Positions 20,425-33,540 of a DNA stretch of 64,000 nucleotides are shown one piece after another (within the stretch, counting starts at the first letter, position 1; every line of letters starts with the position of its first letter). The stretch covers positions 169,043,488-169,107,487 of the forward strand of contig NC_091120.1 of NCBI RefSeq assembly GCF_040183065.1, given 5' to 3'. The translations under genes were made by a program, and so were the position numbers. Source of the DNA: Periplaneta americana. Taxonomy: Eukaryota > Arthropoda > Insecta > Blattodea > Blattidae. The notes under the pieces are model-generated. The model did not search any database. It had not been told where the DNA came from and saw only the letters and a list, made by a program, of their open reading frames with translations.

Positions 20425-21244
20425 ATTTTCTATAACCTTGACAGAGAAATCGCTGACGCTCTTTTTGAAATGAGTAATCCCAGACATATGCTGTACATTG
20501 AAAACAGGACCACTGCGTCCATTTTTACTCTCATATTCGTCATTAGCGTTACAAAATTAGTCAGAAATCGCTTATTTTAAATTAAGCAACTTCCACTTGG
20601 CCATATCGCCTCTGTCCACATGACCGGATTCAGTCCTTCTCAGCTCGGTGGGACCCAAAGAGTGCAAAGATATAAAATTTCCTGTGGACTTCAATAATTT
20701 CAACATAAAATGAATTTATAAAAAATCTCTTTACTAAATAAAGTGTGTCCACAGTCACCCCATACCAAGGAAGACTTTGGACACAAATGTTACCAGTTTT
20801 TGAATGTATCACTTGTAATTACATGTCAATTTTACTTCATATGCTAATCTTTAGACCTCTTGCGCCTAGGTGAAAAAACGGTAATTAGAGACCTTGTCTT
20901 TTTTACTTCTTATAATAGAGACTACAAGGTAACTTTTGTACAACAACCTTACGTTTTGAATGTAGGAATTCTTTTTGATTTGCCCTATTCTGTACGCTCA
21001 AATGCAACGCTGACATAGAAATACTGTGAAATGGTACTTACTTTAAAAATGAGCCTCTTAAGTCAGAATTGGCCTTCTTTCTGCTATCTTGAAATTCTGT
21101 GACAGGACTAGTGACATGTACTTTGCACGAAATATTCCACAGGTGAATTATAATACTGTTCCATCAAAACACCAGGATATTTGAATTGGCCAACTGTATA
21201 GATAGATAGATACCGGTATTTATTTGTCATCAACATTTATATTA
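20425..21244. other. No recognised gene
   Basis: Only short frames; a GATA run (about 21199-21211) is the sole simple repeat. Confidence 0.3.
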
Positions 21245-21252
21245 GTTATGAT

Positions 21253-23448
<2,196 letters not shown>

Positions 23449-23456
23449 GTTATGAT

Positions 23457-23840
23457 GTACCACAACTTATGTATACGGATTTCACCATAACTTTCTATTA
23501 ATATAACTACAATTAGCATGCAATCTCGACAGCCTGTTAAACTAATAACTCTTCTACTCTCGCTATTAACCCAACTCCAAACAGTCAATTTCTTCTTAAT
23601 GATCTTAAATGTCCACCATCTGTTCGTTACACATTTACGTTCCTTTCAGCATTCTAAGCTTGCTAACTAAATTTATATATAATTCCGTCTTTCTACATTA
23701 CATCTAACTCGTAACACTTCACCCGGTTATAGGCCTACTCATTGGGATCTTTTTTCTACCTAATACACGTCATTATAATCTTATTAAATCTTGACATGAA
23801 TATCTACTTCATTTTAGTTCGATCATTAATTTCTTAACCA
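23457..23840. other. No recognised gene
   Basis: AT-rich spacer between the hAT element and a LINE fragment; nothing recognised. Confidence 0.3.
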
Positions 23841-23846
23841 CAATCA

Positions 23847-24189
23847 ACTTACTTACTGGCTTTTAAGGAACCCGGAGGTTCATTGCCGCCCTTACATAAG
23901 CCCGCCATTGGTCCCTATCCTGAGCAAGATTAATCCATTCTCTATCATCATATCCCACCTCACTCAAATCCATTTTAATATTATCTTCCCATCTACGTCT
24001 CGGCCTCCCTAAAGGTCTTTTTCCCTCCGGCCTCCCAACTAACACTCTATATGCATTTCTGGATTCGCCCATACGTGCTACATGCCCTGCCCATCTCAAA
24101 CGTCTGGATTTTAAGTTCCTAATTATGTTAGGTGAAGAATACAATGCGTGCAGTTCTGTGTTGGTTAACTTTCTCCATTCTCCTAACAC
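23847..24189 (-). mobile_element. 5'-truncated LINE 3' end, same family as 7792-8786
   Basis: A 108-codon minus-strand frame contains ELHALYSSPNIIRNLKSRRL, LRWAGHVARMGESRNAY and GRPEGKRPLGRPRRRWEDN, stopping at 23863. The 3' tail is TAAG repeats (CTTACTTACTGG on plus). Its 5' side abuts a 16-A run on the plus strand. Confidence 0.85.
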
Positions 24190-24943
24190 TCAGAAAAAAA
24201 AAAAAAAAACATAGAAAATTGTAAATACTATCACTAAGATCATCTTTCATAACTTCAGTACCGTACATCTCTTTCGAAGATTTACTGGCCAACTGTATAA
24301 ACATTTTGGCTTAATAAATTCTCAAGAATATTTTAATAAAATTGTATTGAGAAATCAGAACTCCATTCCAAATACAGTTTTCAACTTTTATTTATTCTTT
24401 ATCACTTTACAGTGGTAATAATGATGAAAGCATTAATGGTGACTGAAGCTAAATATAAAGATAATGATAATAACAATAATCAGTGAGGGAAGTGAGACGG
24501 TACATGCCAGTATGCCACTGGTTTCTACGGCCAGAAAACATACTCTTAGTGAAAAAATGACATACCATCACTGAAAAAATGTGATCGGTAATAGTTATTT
24601 ACGTTACAAGACTGTTATGTAGAACTTAACCTGCGAGCATGGAATTTAACTAAACGAGGGACAGCAAGTTTAATTATCAATGTGAGCATGTTGAGTTCTT
24701 ATAATGGTAGTGTATTGTACAACGTTTTATAGTATTTTGAATCGTATATCTTAAGAGAAAATAAATTAATATTGTATTTTGCATGTTGTTGGAACAGAAA
24801 TTATTGAGAATTTGTAGATAAAATAACAATTGAGAAACGTGTTAATCAGTAACTATGTAGGGAAAACGTCATAATTGGTTACTATGGTAGGAAAATAAAA
24901 CAAAAGTGTTTACTACAAATGGTTTTGTCTGAGATTAATGAAG
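24190..24943. other. No recognised gene
   Basis: AT-rich; no frame over 60 codons with recognisable content. Confidence 0.3.
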
Positions 24944-25185
24944 TGGCTCAGTGCCAGAGTTGCCTAACTCACAAATTTTTAAGCCTCTGATTTCTGCATA
25001 AAATGACTGTAAATTGGTATTTATATGTGTGCCAAAGTACTTGTATTAGAAAAATATTAGATTATAGTATAGGAGAAATAATTTCCAATTGAGAGCATAT
25101 CATTTTAAAAAATCAACGTCTAAGTTTAGACTTTAATAACTTTTGTCAGTGTAATTGTGGTTTAGGCAACTCTTGCACTGAGCCA
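24944..25185. mobile_element. MITE with ~30-bp inverted ends
   Basis: TGGCTCAGTGCCAGAGTTGC at 24944 is mirrored by GCAACTCTTGCACTGAGCCA ending at 25185. The 242-bp element has an AT-rich non-coding interior. The target duplication is unclear. Confidence 0.65.
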
Positions 25186-25472
25186 TTCATTTGTAGAAAT
25201 GGATTGCATTGAAATCCCTAACAAAATATTGGTAAAAGCAGAACAAGCAAGCCAAAGAGCTACAAGGAAAATCGCGAGATCAATATTATAAGGAGCTGTC
25301 GCTATTAAAATGAATGAAAAAAAAAAAAAAAAAAAAAAGGTGGTGAGCGAGATGTTAAATGAAACAGTTGTATAGCCCGTTAAGTCGTACTTTACATATA
25401 TAGTCGCACCTCTGTTAAACAATCTTTACGATTCAAAGTACCATAAAAATTTGTTTATACATTCCTTCACAG

Positions 25473-26767
25473 CAGTGGCGGCTCCTGCATATTTCTTAAG
25501 AGGAGGAAAGAAGTTAACAGCGCAAAATGCCACCTTCTTGAGAGAAACATGCTACAAATTAGCCTACATGCATACATGTAAGACCAGGTAGTGTTGGGGT
25601 TGGCCTTCCTCCCTTTTGTATAGCAATAATCTGTTTTTGTAAAATGAGTTTCCTTAAATTGTCCAAAATATAATGCGATTTCACTTCCATTCAATGTTGA
25701 ATAATTGCACAAATTAACAATTACAAGGAAATTCACAACCTCGTAGCATTTTTCACGCGCACTACAGCATCACACGTGTTGAAATAGACCAGCTACTAAC
25801 ACGTAACCGGAACCGTTTTACGGAAATGGGAATGGGAAATAATCTGTTAGGAAAGCAAGAAAACTGCACCCACCCACGTGGTCTGTGTTGTCACATGTAC
25901 ATTTCACAAGTTCAGTATCACATGCTTTTGAAGAATGTCAGTTCTTGTAAAGTCATACTACCATTATTGTTCAAAGGTGGCCGATTAATTTTTTTTATGT
26001 TAAAAATAATGTAGTTTGCAGTACTTCCAATTTCAAAGATATTTGTGCAAAACTGACAACTTGGCTGTTGCCCTGTCTAATAGACAATGAATGGAAGTGA
26101 ATTTCAGGGGCCAAAAAGATCTGCGATACTAATGTAGAACTACTTCCTCTTTGTTTTATATAAATCCAACTTCAACTTTCAAATATCCTCGAAAGTTTCA
26201 AACCATGAATAGTAGCTTTTATAAAGTGCAATGAATAATATATTTTGATCTATAATTAGAAAAAAATTATATGGTGTCTTTCATAGCTTTGCGTTGAAAC
26301 TGTTTTTATTGTGCCTCCTCCTAGATGTGTTATAGTCTGGTTGAATGCAGCATCGTTAGATGGCAGCAGTAGCGAGCTTGCTGCACGACCTGTCGGTTTC
26401 TATTTCCCGTCCATGCACTGATTCAGAGGAGGATCTCCTCCCTATCCGTTCATTTACTTGCTTTAAAACTCTGCTTCTTTCTCTGGCCAATAGTGCGCTG
26501 TTGTCTATGTGTATTAACTGCAGTAAAGGAGGAATGGATTGTCATTCCTCCACACAAACAATCTCGCATCCTTCTCGCAGTTTTCTAGTAGCACATGAGT
26601 GCGCGTCATTAAAAACTCGATCAACAGAGGTTTTCTTATATCTGTGAACTTAATTATCGGATCTTCCTCGAATTTCAAAGCATATATTTCATTTGGTATT
26701 TACTTTCAAAAGAAGAAAAATGTGAGGAGGACGTTCCTCCCTTCCCTCCCCCGAGGAATCGCCACTG
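25473..26767. mobile_element. Non-autonomous hAT element, 1295 bp
   Basis: The ends CAGTGGCGGCTCCT and AGGAATCGCCACTG are inverted repeats, with a perfect 8-bp TSD CTTCACAG (25465-25472, 26768-26775). A GAGGAGG-rich motif follows each end. No transposase frame was found on either strand; the 95-codon plus frame at 26360 lacks known motifs. Confidence 0.85.
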
Positions 26768-27155
26768 CTTCACAGCAAAGAGTACTATCTGTTTGCTTCA
26801 CAGATCTAAACCACAGCTTTCTGCAACTATGCTCAACGTGTATTTAGATATATTTGATAAGTCAACTCCTGGAATGGTTACAATGGTAGCATTTCAAGTA
26901 CCTAGAAGACTGTGATCTGTAGCTTGTAGTGGCCATTGTTACCAATTTAGTGACTGGATAGCATATCGCCTCTGGTTTGTTTTTAAATTTGAATATTGCA
27001 TAAATTGTTTGTTATGTAAAAAATTCTTTCACAAGAAAGTTGCCAAGGCAGTATGTAGGTTATTTTGTTTCAGTGTAAATAATCATTGTTGTTTCCCTCA
27101 CTGATAATAATAGGCCTAATAATAAACAATTATCGAAGAATTATAAAAAAACAAA

Positions 27156-27161
27156 TTTATT
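27156..27161 (-). promoter_or_regulatory. Candidate polyadenylation signal AATAAA
   Basis: TTTATT on plus reads AATAAA on the minus strand, about 90 nt downstream of the stop codon of the candidate terminal exon. In sequence this AT-rich such hexamers are common, so this is weak support. Confidence 0.3.
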
Positions 27162-27248
27162 AATAACCTCCTAAAATAATTTCAAGAAGTATCATATTGC
27201 AAGAACTAAAAACAACAGAAAATTAATGTAACATTAATTATGTTTAAG

Positions 27249-27407
27249 TTAAATTCGAAAATAACAAGAACAATTATGATGAGCAATACGGAGACAAGCC
27301 AAAGAACAATGAGTTTTCTTCGTCATCGTTAGGTTTTCTTGAACCCTTTTAGTGCACTCGTGAATGGAGGCGTTAGCTTTTTGCACTGCTGAGCAAACCT
27401 TCACAAT
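27249..27407 (-). CDS. Possible terminal exon of the coiled-coil gene
   Basis: A T-rich acceptor (ATTATTTTTCAG) ends at 27408, and the 53 codons that follow are open in phase 0 only. Phase 0 is what the donor at 36026 (CAG|GTAAGC) requires. The peptide starts IVKVCSAVQKANASIHECTK and ends in a Cys-rich tail, stopping at 27249. An AATAAA lies ~90 nt beyond. Against it: the intron would be 8.6 kb, the tail is not clearly coiled-coil, and short acceptor-plus-frame combinations arise by chance in AT-rich DNA. In the +1 frame the same stretch encodes a hydrophobic run (LIVLWLVSVLLIIIVLVIF). Confidence 0.35.
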   Translation of the reverse strand: MVKVCSAVQKANASIHECTKRVQENLTMTKKTHCSLACLRIAHHNCSCYFRI

Positions 27408-27771
27408 CTGAAAAATAATTAACTTATTTGTACCAGGTAGTGTAAGTTTCATATATTTCCATTATACTCTGAAATATTTTAAGTTTCCTTTCTTAAAGAG
27501 TGAAGATAAAATATCAGTTGAGTTCTTTAATAGTATATATAGTGGTGTGGTAAGTGCATTATAACAGAACCAAGGAAACAGTCTGAAAAAAACGAGGCAA
27601 AGCATAAATTTGTTTGTTATGTAAAAAAAATTCTCTTATAAGAAAGTTGCCAAGACAGTATGTAGGTTATCTTGTTTCAGTGTAAATAATCATTGTTGTT
27701 TCTAGTAATTAAATTTGTATTAATCTAATCAATATGAGTTTAATTAGAAGTTTTGTAATAATTTAATGATT

Positions 27772-27897
27772 ATGGCAAAAGAATTGGTTGAGAATTAAGT
27801 GGATGAAGAGATCAAAGCAGTACAGAGGATAAGTTATGCTAAGTTAATACCAGAAAAGTCTAAAAGAAGATATGAAAATGTGTTTTTTCCTAAATAA
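27772..27897 (+). pseudogene. Fragment resembling the N-terminus of tyrosine-recombinase (Crypton-like) proteins
   Basis: From ATG 27772 the frame reads MAKELVEN, an in-frame stop, then VDEEIKAVQRISYAKLIPEK and SKRRYENVF. The pattern 'acidic stretch, then LxPEKSxxRYE' is typical of the start of Crypton-like/phage-integrase-type proteins that are multicopy in insects. No recombinase core follows. The call rests on ~40 residues. Confidence 0.4.
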
Positions 27898-28113
27898 AGG
27901 CTCTATTTGTTTCTACTTACCGCAGGAAGGTGATAAACTTTCTTGCCACCGTTTTGGTGGTCATCCTAATGGTCTTGGAGTATCTGAAAAGTCTGTCACA
28001 GCTATTTTTGTAAGACCATCAACAGATATCCTTAAATTGTGATCTCTCCATCCCTTCCTTCTTTCTCTAACCCAATTCACCACATCTATTTCACATCTGA
28101 TCCTAATTTCTTA

Positions 28114-28674
28114 TTTGGTAATGCAGTGTTGGAGTTTTCCATTGCTGGTGGTAAAATAATTGTAATTATTTACGACTTTTCGAAGATTCGTTCAATCTTC
28201 GTCATAAGATGAGACAGGCAGTTATATGTACAAGTAGGTTCCTTCTCACCTGTGACGAAGATAGAACCAATCTTAGAAACGTCGTGAATAATTATTTTTT
28301 GATCTCCAATGCCACCAGGTTGTCTTTTCGACATGTCTGGTCTTCTCTCCTGGCAATGGCTTAGTTGTAACCCAATTCTGAGGTTAGGGCGCTTGGAAGG
28401 TGGAGTTACATTACCCCGATGATCATATGATAGGATGATCATGTTTATGTGGCACCAAGTCTTAAATTTAAACTTAACCTAAGTTCCAAACCATAGGCGA
28501 ACACAGGAATAATCCCCTTCAAGGAAAAGTTCCTGCATTTAAACCTGGAATCGAACCCGGGACTTCATAAACTGTAGCCAGAAGCTCTGTAGACCGTGAG
28601 GTTTGTCTCGTGAATAATTATATTTTATGTTATCACCAGCAATGGAAAAAGTACAGTCCACTGCATTACCAAAT
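28114..28674. mobile_element. Foldback repeat with degenerate hammerhead-like core, split by a SINE
   Basis: Left arm 28114-28200 (TTTGGTAATGCAGTG, TTCCATTGCTGGTG, then ATTTACGAC) is mirrored on the right, ending at 28674; the SINE at 28296-28607 interrupts the right arm. Near the centre each arm carries TGACGAAGAT-stem-ATCTT followed by GAAA. This resembles the hammerhead cores of the larger foldbacks at 46 and 60 kb, but with the wrong base at the first core position and two extra bases. Confidence 0.5.
28296..28607 (-). mobile_element. tRNA-derived SINE with perfect 14-bp TSD
   Basis: TCGTGAATAATTAT occurs at 28282-28295 and 28608-28621. On the minus strand the element starts near 28607 with a tRNA-like head (B box CGGGTTCGATTCCAGG), continues through a ~230-bp body and ends in a short A-run. 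The body is unlike that of the other SINEs here, so it is a separate family. Confidence 0.85.
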
Positions 28675-28880
28675 ATCAATCCACAATTATTGCTCTCTCC
28701 ATCATTCAGGTTCTGATTTCTTCATTTGTCTGTCATATAGACTATTTATTATCCTTTGCAGTCCTCATTTTTGTTGTTCTCAGCAATTATTTTGTTCTTT
28801 TTGTTTCTGTTGCATATGTAAGGATTGATCTCATGCATGTCTTGTAGATTCTAGTTTTACTTTCTATATTCATATATTTA

Positions 28881-30194
28881 CAGTAGCGTGCAAATTAATC
28901 CGAACATGACATATTTTTACATTTTCTGTCATTGTTGGCTGCTCATACCACTTTAATTGACATCTGTAATACGTGTAATTCCATTGTTGAAGGTCTGTCA
29001 TTATTTTTTTTATAATATGTGACATTTTGCCTGTCGTTTTGTACTTATAAGCATTTCAGTTGTGTTGAAAACTTAATATGCATTCCTGTGTACATTCTGT
29101 CGTCTTCACAAATGGATGCAACTCCACGAAAACGGTCTAAAATTATAACATTAGCAGAGCATTCTGCTGCAGAATGTCACATCGGTTTGGCTACTGTTAA
29201 TTCGATCATAAAACGATACAGGGAGACTGGATCCATCACACCCCAGAAAAAAGGAAACTGTGGCCGGAAAAGGAAGACTTCACCTGCAGATGATCGTTTA
29301 ATTGTCAGGAAAAGTAAATTAAATCCTAGACTAACTGCTGTCGACTTAACCCGCGAGTTAATGGCTACCACTGGGGCGAATATTCACGTCACAACAGTGC
29401 GGCGTAGGCTTTTGGAAGCTGGACGAAGGGCTCGTAAGCCTATTAAGAAGCAACTGCTAACCCCTGTTATGTGCAAAAAACCCTTAATGTGGGCAAAATT
29501 ACATCAACACTGGACAGTGAATGATTGGAAGAATGTACTTTTTTCTGATGAGTCTCATTTCGAGGTCCACGGCCACCGTGTTTCTTACGTACGGAAAGGA
29601 TCCGAAAAAGTAACAGCAGCTCATCTCCAACAAGCACCCAAATACCCCCCTAAAGTAATGTTTTGGGGTTGTTTTACACATGAAGGGCCTGAAGCATTAA
29701 TACCTATCAAGGGAATGATGAATTCTGACAAATATATTCACTTATTGGAAACCAGAATCGTACCCCAGCTGCAAAAATCATTTCCGGATGGCAGAGGTGT
29801 GTTCCAACAAGACCTGGCACCATGCCATACGTCTCGAAAAACTACAGAATTCTTCAACAAGAAGAATATTCAGGTACTCCCCTGGCCAGGCAACTCACCC
29901 GACATCAACCCCATTGAGAACTTGTGGTCAATTTTTCAAAAGAAGAATGCAAAAAATAGATTGTTCTACAAAGGAGAAGATGATTTCTTCCCTCATTGGT
30001 GTATGGTTTCGCGATGAAGAAATGAAGAATATTTGTGGGAAATTAGTGGAATCCATGCCAAATCGTCTCAGAGCTGTTATTAGGAACAAGGGAGGCGACA
30101 TAGATTACTGAGGTATGTCTTAGATCCTTTTTTATCCCGTTTGAGTGTTTTTGCATAAGTAATTACGTTGTTCAGATTAATTTGCACGCTACTG
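28881..30194 (+). mobile_element. Tc1-like transposon, nearly complete
   Basis: The ends CAGTAGCGTGCAAATTAATC and GATTAATTTGCACGCTACTG are inverted repeats of ~25 bp with one mismatch, flanked by TA on both sides. The total is 1314 bp with one transposase gene in the same direction. Confidence 0.95.
29112..30111 (+). pseudogene. Tc1-family transposase (DD34E), one late frameshift
   Basis: The ATG at 29112 starts MDATPRKRSKIITLAEHS. A helix-turn-helix region (IGLATVNSIIKRYRETGS) follows, then the GRKRKTSP hook and a second HTH (LTRELMATTGANIHVTTVRR). The catalytic core has D in LFSDESHFEVHG, D in FQQDLAPCHTS and E 35 residues later in SPDINPIENLW. The frame then shifts near 29945; the last ~55 residues (VWFRDEEMKNICGKLVESMP, RAVIRNKGGDIDY) lie in another frame and stop at 30111. 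Between 'LAEHS' and 'AAECHIG' about seven residues usual for the family appear to be missing, which would damage the first DNA-binding helix. Probably inactive but recently so. Confidence 0.9.
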
Positions 30195-30480
30195 TATTTC
30201 TCCAAATTACATCTTTTATCCTTAAGCAGCGTCTAACTTTGTAACATTGAGTCACGCGGGGTGTTGCTGACACCTCAAACATAATGGTTACTTATGGGCT
30301 ATTTTTTTAGTGAACAATTAAAATAGCACTTTTATTTATACAACTATATGTGACTAGTTGCAGGAAATGGGACCTAAAGTCGGTTTTTTTATTTTTCTGT
30401 TTTTTGTGGTTTCAAAAAAAGGATGAAATACTGAGCATTTAAAAAACTTCATGGTTCTAGGTGCTATAGTTTTTAATATA

Positions 30481-32046
30481 CACTGGTCAAAAAAAGTTAA
30501 GCATAATTAGGCATATAACTGTTTTTATTAATTAAAATAAAATAGATAAATTATAATTGGGTTTCTTGGTTCCACAGAATAAACTTAAAAGTAGAAATAC
30601 ACTATTTGTTAACAATGGACTCAATATGAAATGAAAAAGTTGCATTGTTTGGAAACAACGGAAAAGATAAGGGAAGTTGAAATTCGTACATCATCAAAGA
30701 AAAGGAGATGGTGCTTTCAGTACCCTGTTTAATAACGTGTTGGTCCTCCACGAACCCTGAGGCACTCTTGTATGCGACGGGGCATACTCAGTACCAATGC
30801 ATCTAAGCTCTCCTGAGGCAAATTGTCCCATTCTTCCAAGGCAGCATTCCTGAGTTCTTGAATCGTTAATGGGTGATGTGGACGATTGGAAATGGCTCTC
30901 CTGAGAAAGCTCCATGCATGCTCTATGCAGTTCATATCCGGTGAGCATGCTGGCCAATCCATTCTTCGGATCCCATGTTCTACAAGATACCGCTGCACAC
31001 TATGAGCACGATGAGGCCGAGCATTATCGTCCTGTAGAGTGAACCCTTCTTCTACAGTCTCTGCAAAACCACTTACTATGGGTTGGAGGATGTTGTTCTC
31101 ATACACGGCAGCAGTCATGTTTCCCTCTATTGAAACCAGTGGTGTGCGGCGGCCAAACATGACACCTGCCAAAACAAGATTGAACCACCAAACTGTTGGT
31201 GACGTTCCACGGTCATTGAGGGATGATTTCGTTCCCCTGTTCGTCTCCATACGCGAATAGAGTTGTTGTCAGGGTGTAGGCCCATTCTCACTTCGTCTGA
31301 GAATAAAGTTCTGGTCCATTGGCCTCGTGTCCAATTCTCATGTGCTCTAGCCCATATTGCACGAGCACTCCTGTGATGTGGACGGAGTGCTGGAGTCTTG
31401 AGTGGTCTTCGAGCATACAACCCTATGTCATGAAGTCTACTGCGCACAGTTTGGCTACTTACAACAACACAGTGGCTTCGCGCAGGTCATGGCGCAGAGT
31501 TGTAGCTTAGGCTATAGGGTTCCTACGTGCAGATAACCTTACATACCGGTCCTGACCTGATGTTGTTTTGCGTGGACGGCCTTCGCGAGGTCGATCTGCT
31601 ATTGACTGGGTTTCCTGGCACTTTCTCCACAGTCTGGAGGCAATACTCTGATTCACATGAAGGATGTTAGCAACATCAACTTGTCTCATGTCTCTCAAAG
31701 TGATGATTTTGATGCGGTCTGCCATTGTAAGGGTGTTCCGAGCCATTGTACTGCACTATGAAGCACTATGAAGCAAAACGACACTGATTGAACTTTGCTC
31801 GAATTACAGACTTTGTTTACTGCACTATGAAGCACTATGAAGCAAAATGACACTGACTGAACTTTTCTCGAATTACAGGCTTTTCTTTACTAGCCGTGAT
31901 TTGGACGTTACCTAGTGATGCAGACTAAAACAAATGAAAGAGTTTGAATTGGTAAACATAACACGTGCCACATAAAACCAAAAGAAACATAAGTGTCAGG
32001 TATTATTGGGTAAACTGGAAATATGCTTAACTTTTTTTGACCAGTG
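30481..32046 (-). mobile_element. Tc1-like transposon, decayed
   Basis: The 25-bp inverted ends begin CACTGGTCAAAAAAAGTTAA and are flanked by TA. The element is 1566 bp. Upstream of the transposase (31749-31886) lies a 69-bp tandem duplication starting TACTGCACTATGAAGCACTA. Confidence 0.92.
30729..31746 (-). pseudogene. Tc1-family transposase (DD34E) with several frame breaks
   Basis: The N-terminus MARNTLTMADRIKIITLRDM with an HTH (VDVANILHVNQSIASRLWRK) and the GRPRKTTSGQDR hook occupy one frame. The middle (HENWTRGQWTRTLFSDEVRM, first D) is in a second, and the end (TLQDDNARPHRAHSVQR, second D; SPDMNCIEHAWSFLRRAI, E 35 residues on; stop at 30729) in a third. At least two frame changes make it inactive, although all three catalytic acids are still encoded. 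Confidence 0.9.
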
Positions 32047-32329
32047 TATTACTTATTGAATACTGATATTATATTATGTACTTTTCGAGAAAAATGCAAA
32101 TTACAGTTTTCATTTGTTTTCTTAGCAACTATAAGAAAGATTTAGGTATTTAAGAAGCACTGTGTAAAACTACGTCCTAGTTTAGTATACAAAAAAAGCC
32201 TACAGGTAGCACAAAATGTCAAAACATAGAAATGCAGTTTTTACACTGTAAATTAGTTATTTTGTTCTCCTGTAAAATTTCCTTTTATGACTTTAGGTCC
32301 CTTTTTGCACAACGGGTCACATATATGAA

Positions 32330-33536
32330 ATACCTGTGATTATAATTAATGTACAGTAATGGTAATATTTCAGTATTAAATTTGTTCATATGTAATATTC
32401 GAATGTCTATTCACTCCTAATCAAAATTTACTATTTATCTTCCTTTCCAGACCACTTTCTTGATTTTTCTGTGTGCACAGTCACTACTTAACATCTATTG
32501 TTATTATTTGTTATAGAAGTATGGTCAGTTTAGTCACTGTCACTATTTACAATAGAAATACTGTTGTAACACTTCGTCATCCCACACCACTTAAATTGTT
32601 ATTTGGAGTATGTGAATTCCGATTTCAAACATGTTTACGGTTATTGTTGCCTTACCAGTTCTAAGAAAGTATTGAAAGTTCCACAAGTACAGACTTACTC
32701 AATACAGTATGTAGTTAAACAGCTTCGTATAAGTGACTACAGTGTTAAAAACATCCCACGCGACTACTTAAGGGTTAAGAATCCTGATGTGATATATGCC
32801 TTTGTAATTTGTGTGCATACTTCTGTTAGTTTTTGTTGCTTATAATCTTTGCTCCAAGATACAGCTAGTTTACATCTCAGACGTTGTGTGGAGATAGTTT
32901 GAGATTTAGTTTTATTCTACAGACATCGTCATATTGAATCTTTCGGCCACTAATTGAAATTGATACAATCTCTGTTATTAGTTTTTCTTTCTGCAACTTT
33001 GATACTTCATCAACTCTATAGTTATTGGCTTGAATTCCATTTACAGCATGGATACTAGTCTATTGTCAATATAACATCGAATGTAATTGTTTAATCCTTG
33101 ACAGTTCAATTACTTTGAAGTATCATATTATTGTTTGTTATTCTCTTTTTACTCACTGTTAGCATGTTGTCAACACCTTATAAAAGGGATGTTATACCTC
33201 TATTCTAATTTAGTACCGGTAAAACAAAACATAAACTTGACTTATACAACAATTGTGTAAGTCACGAATAACAAGTAATAATTTTGCTAGAATTTACAGA
33301 TGTAATATGTCAAAAAGGGGAAAGGAACAGGCCATCCTACCCCATTATCTCTTGGCTTAGTTGCCTCATGAGTGATGCCTTACTGATGTCACTTGTGAGG
33401 CTCAAACCTGTCTTCGGACAGTTGACTAAACAACAACAACATGCCAAAATAGAACTACGAAGTCTGGGGCAGAGATATTTTCTATCTTCATTCTTTCTTC
33501 TGCTTATAGGCCTACAGTGAATTATAGCAGCATAGT
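32330..33536. other. No recognised gene
   Basis: Short frames only, AT-rich. If the 27.2 kb exon is real this is intron of the minus-strand coiled-coil gene. Confidence 0.3.
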
Positions 33537-33540
33537 TTAA

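Larger units (their letters stand above)
26995..27703 (+). repeat. Direct repeat pair of ~100 bp, about 0.6 kb apart
   Basis: The segment from GCATAAATT through AAGAAAGTTGCCAAG and GTATGTAGGTTAT to AATCATTGTTGTTTC occurs at about 26998-27096 and 27602-27703 with few differences. The copies bracket the candidate exon at 27249-27407 and its poly(A) signal. Confidence 0.8.
30345..32325. mobile_element. Inverted-repeat element hosting a Tc1-like insertion
   Basis: TATATGTGACTAGTTGC and GGGACCTAAAGTC at the left are mirrored by GACTTTAGGTCCC and GTCACATATA at the right. Without the Tc1-like insert (30481-32046) the element would be about 0.4 kb, a MITE-sized unit. The insertion is therefore younger than the host element. 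Confidence 0.6.

Noticed and set aside
26360-26647. 95-codon plus frame inside the non-autonomous hAT element
   Set aside because: No transposase motif on this or the opposite strand; the element appears non-coding.
32603-32845. 80-codon plus frame
   Set aside because: No recognised domain and no splice context; treated as chance.
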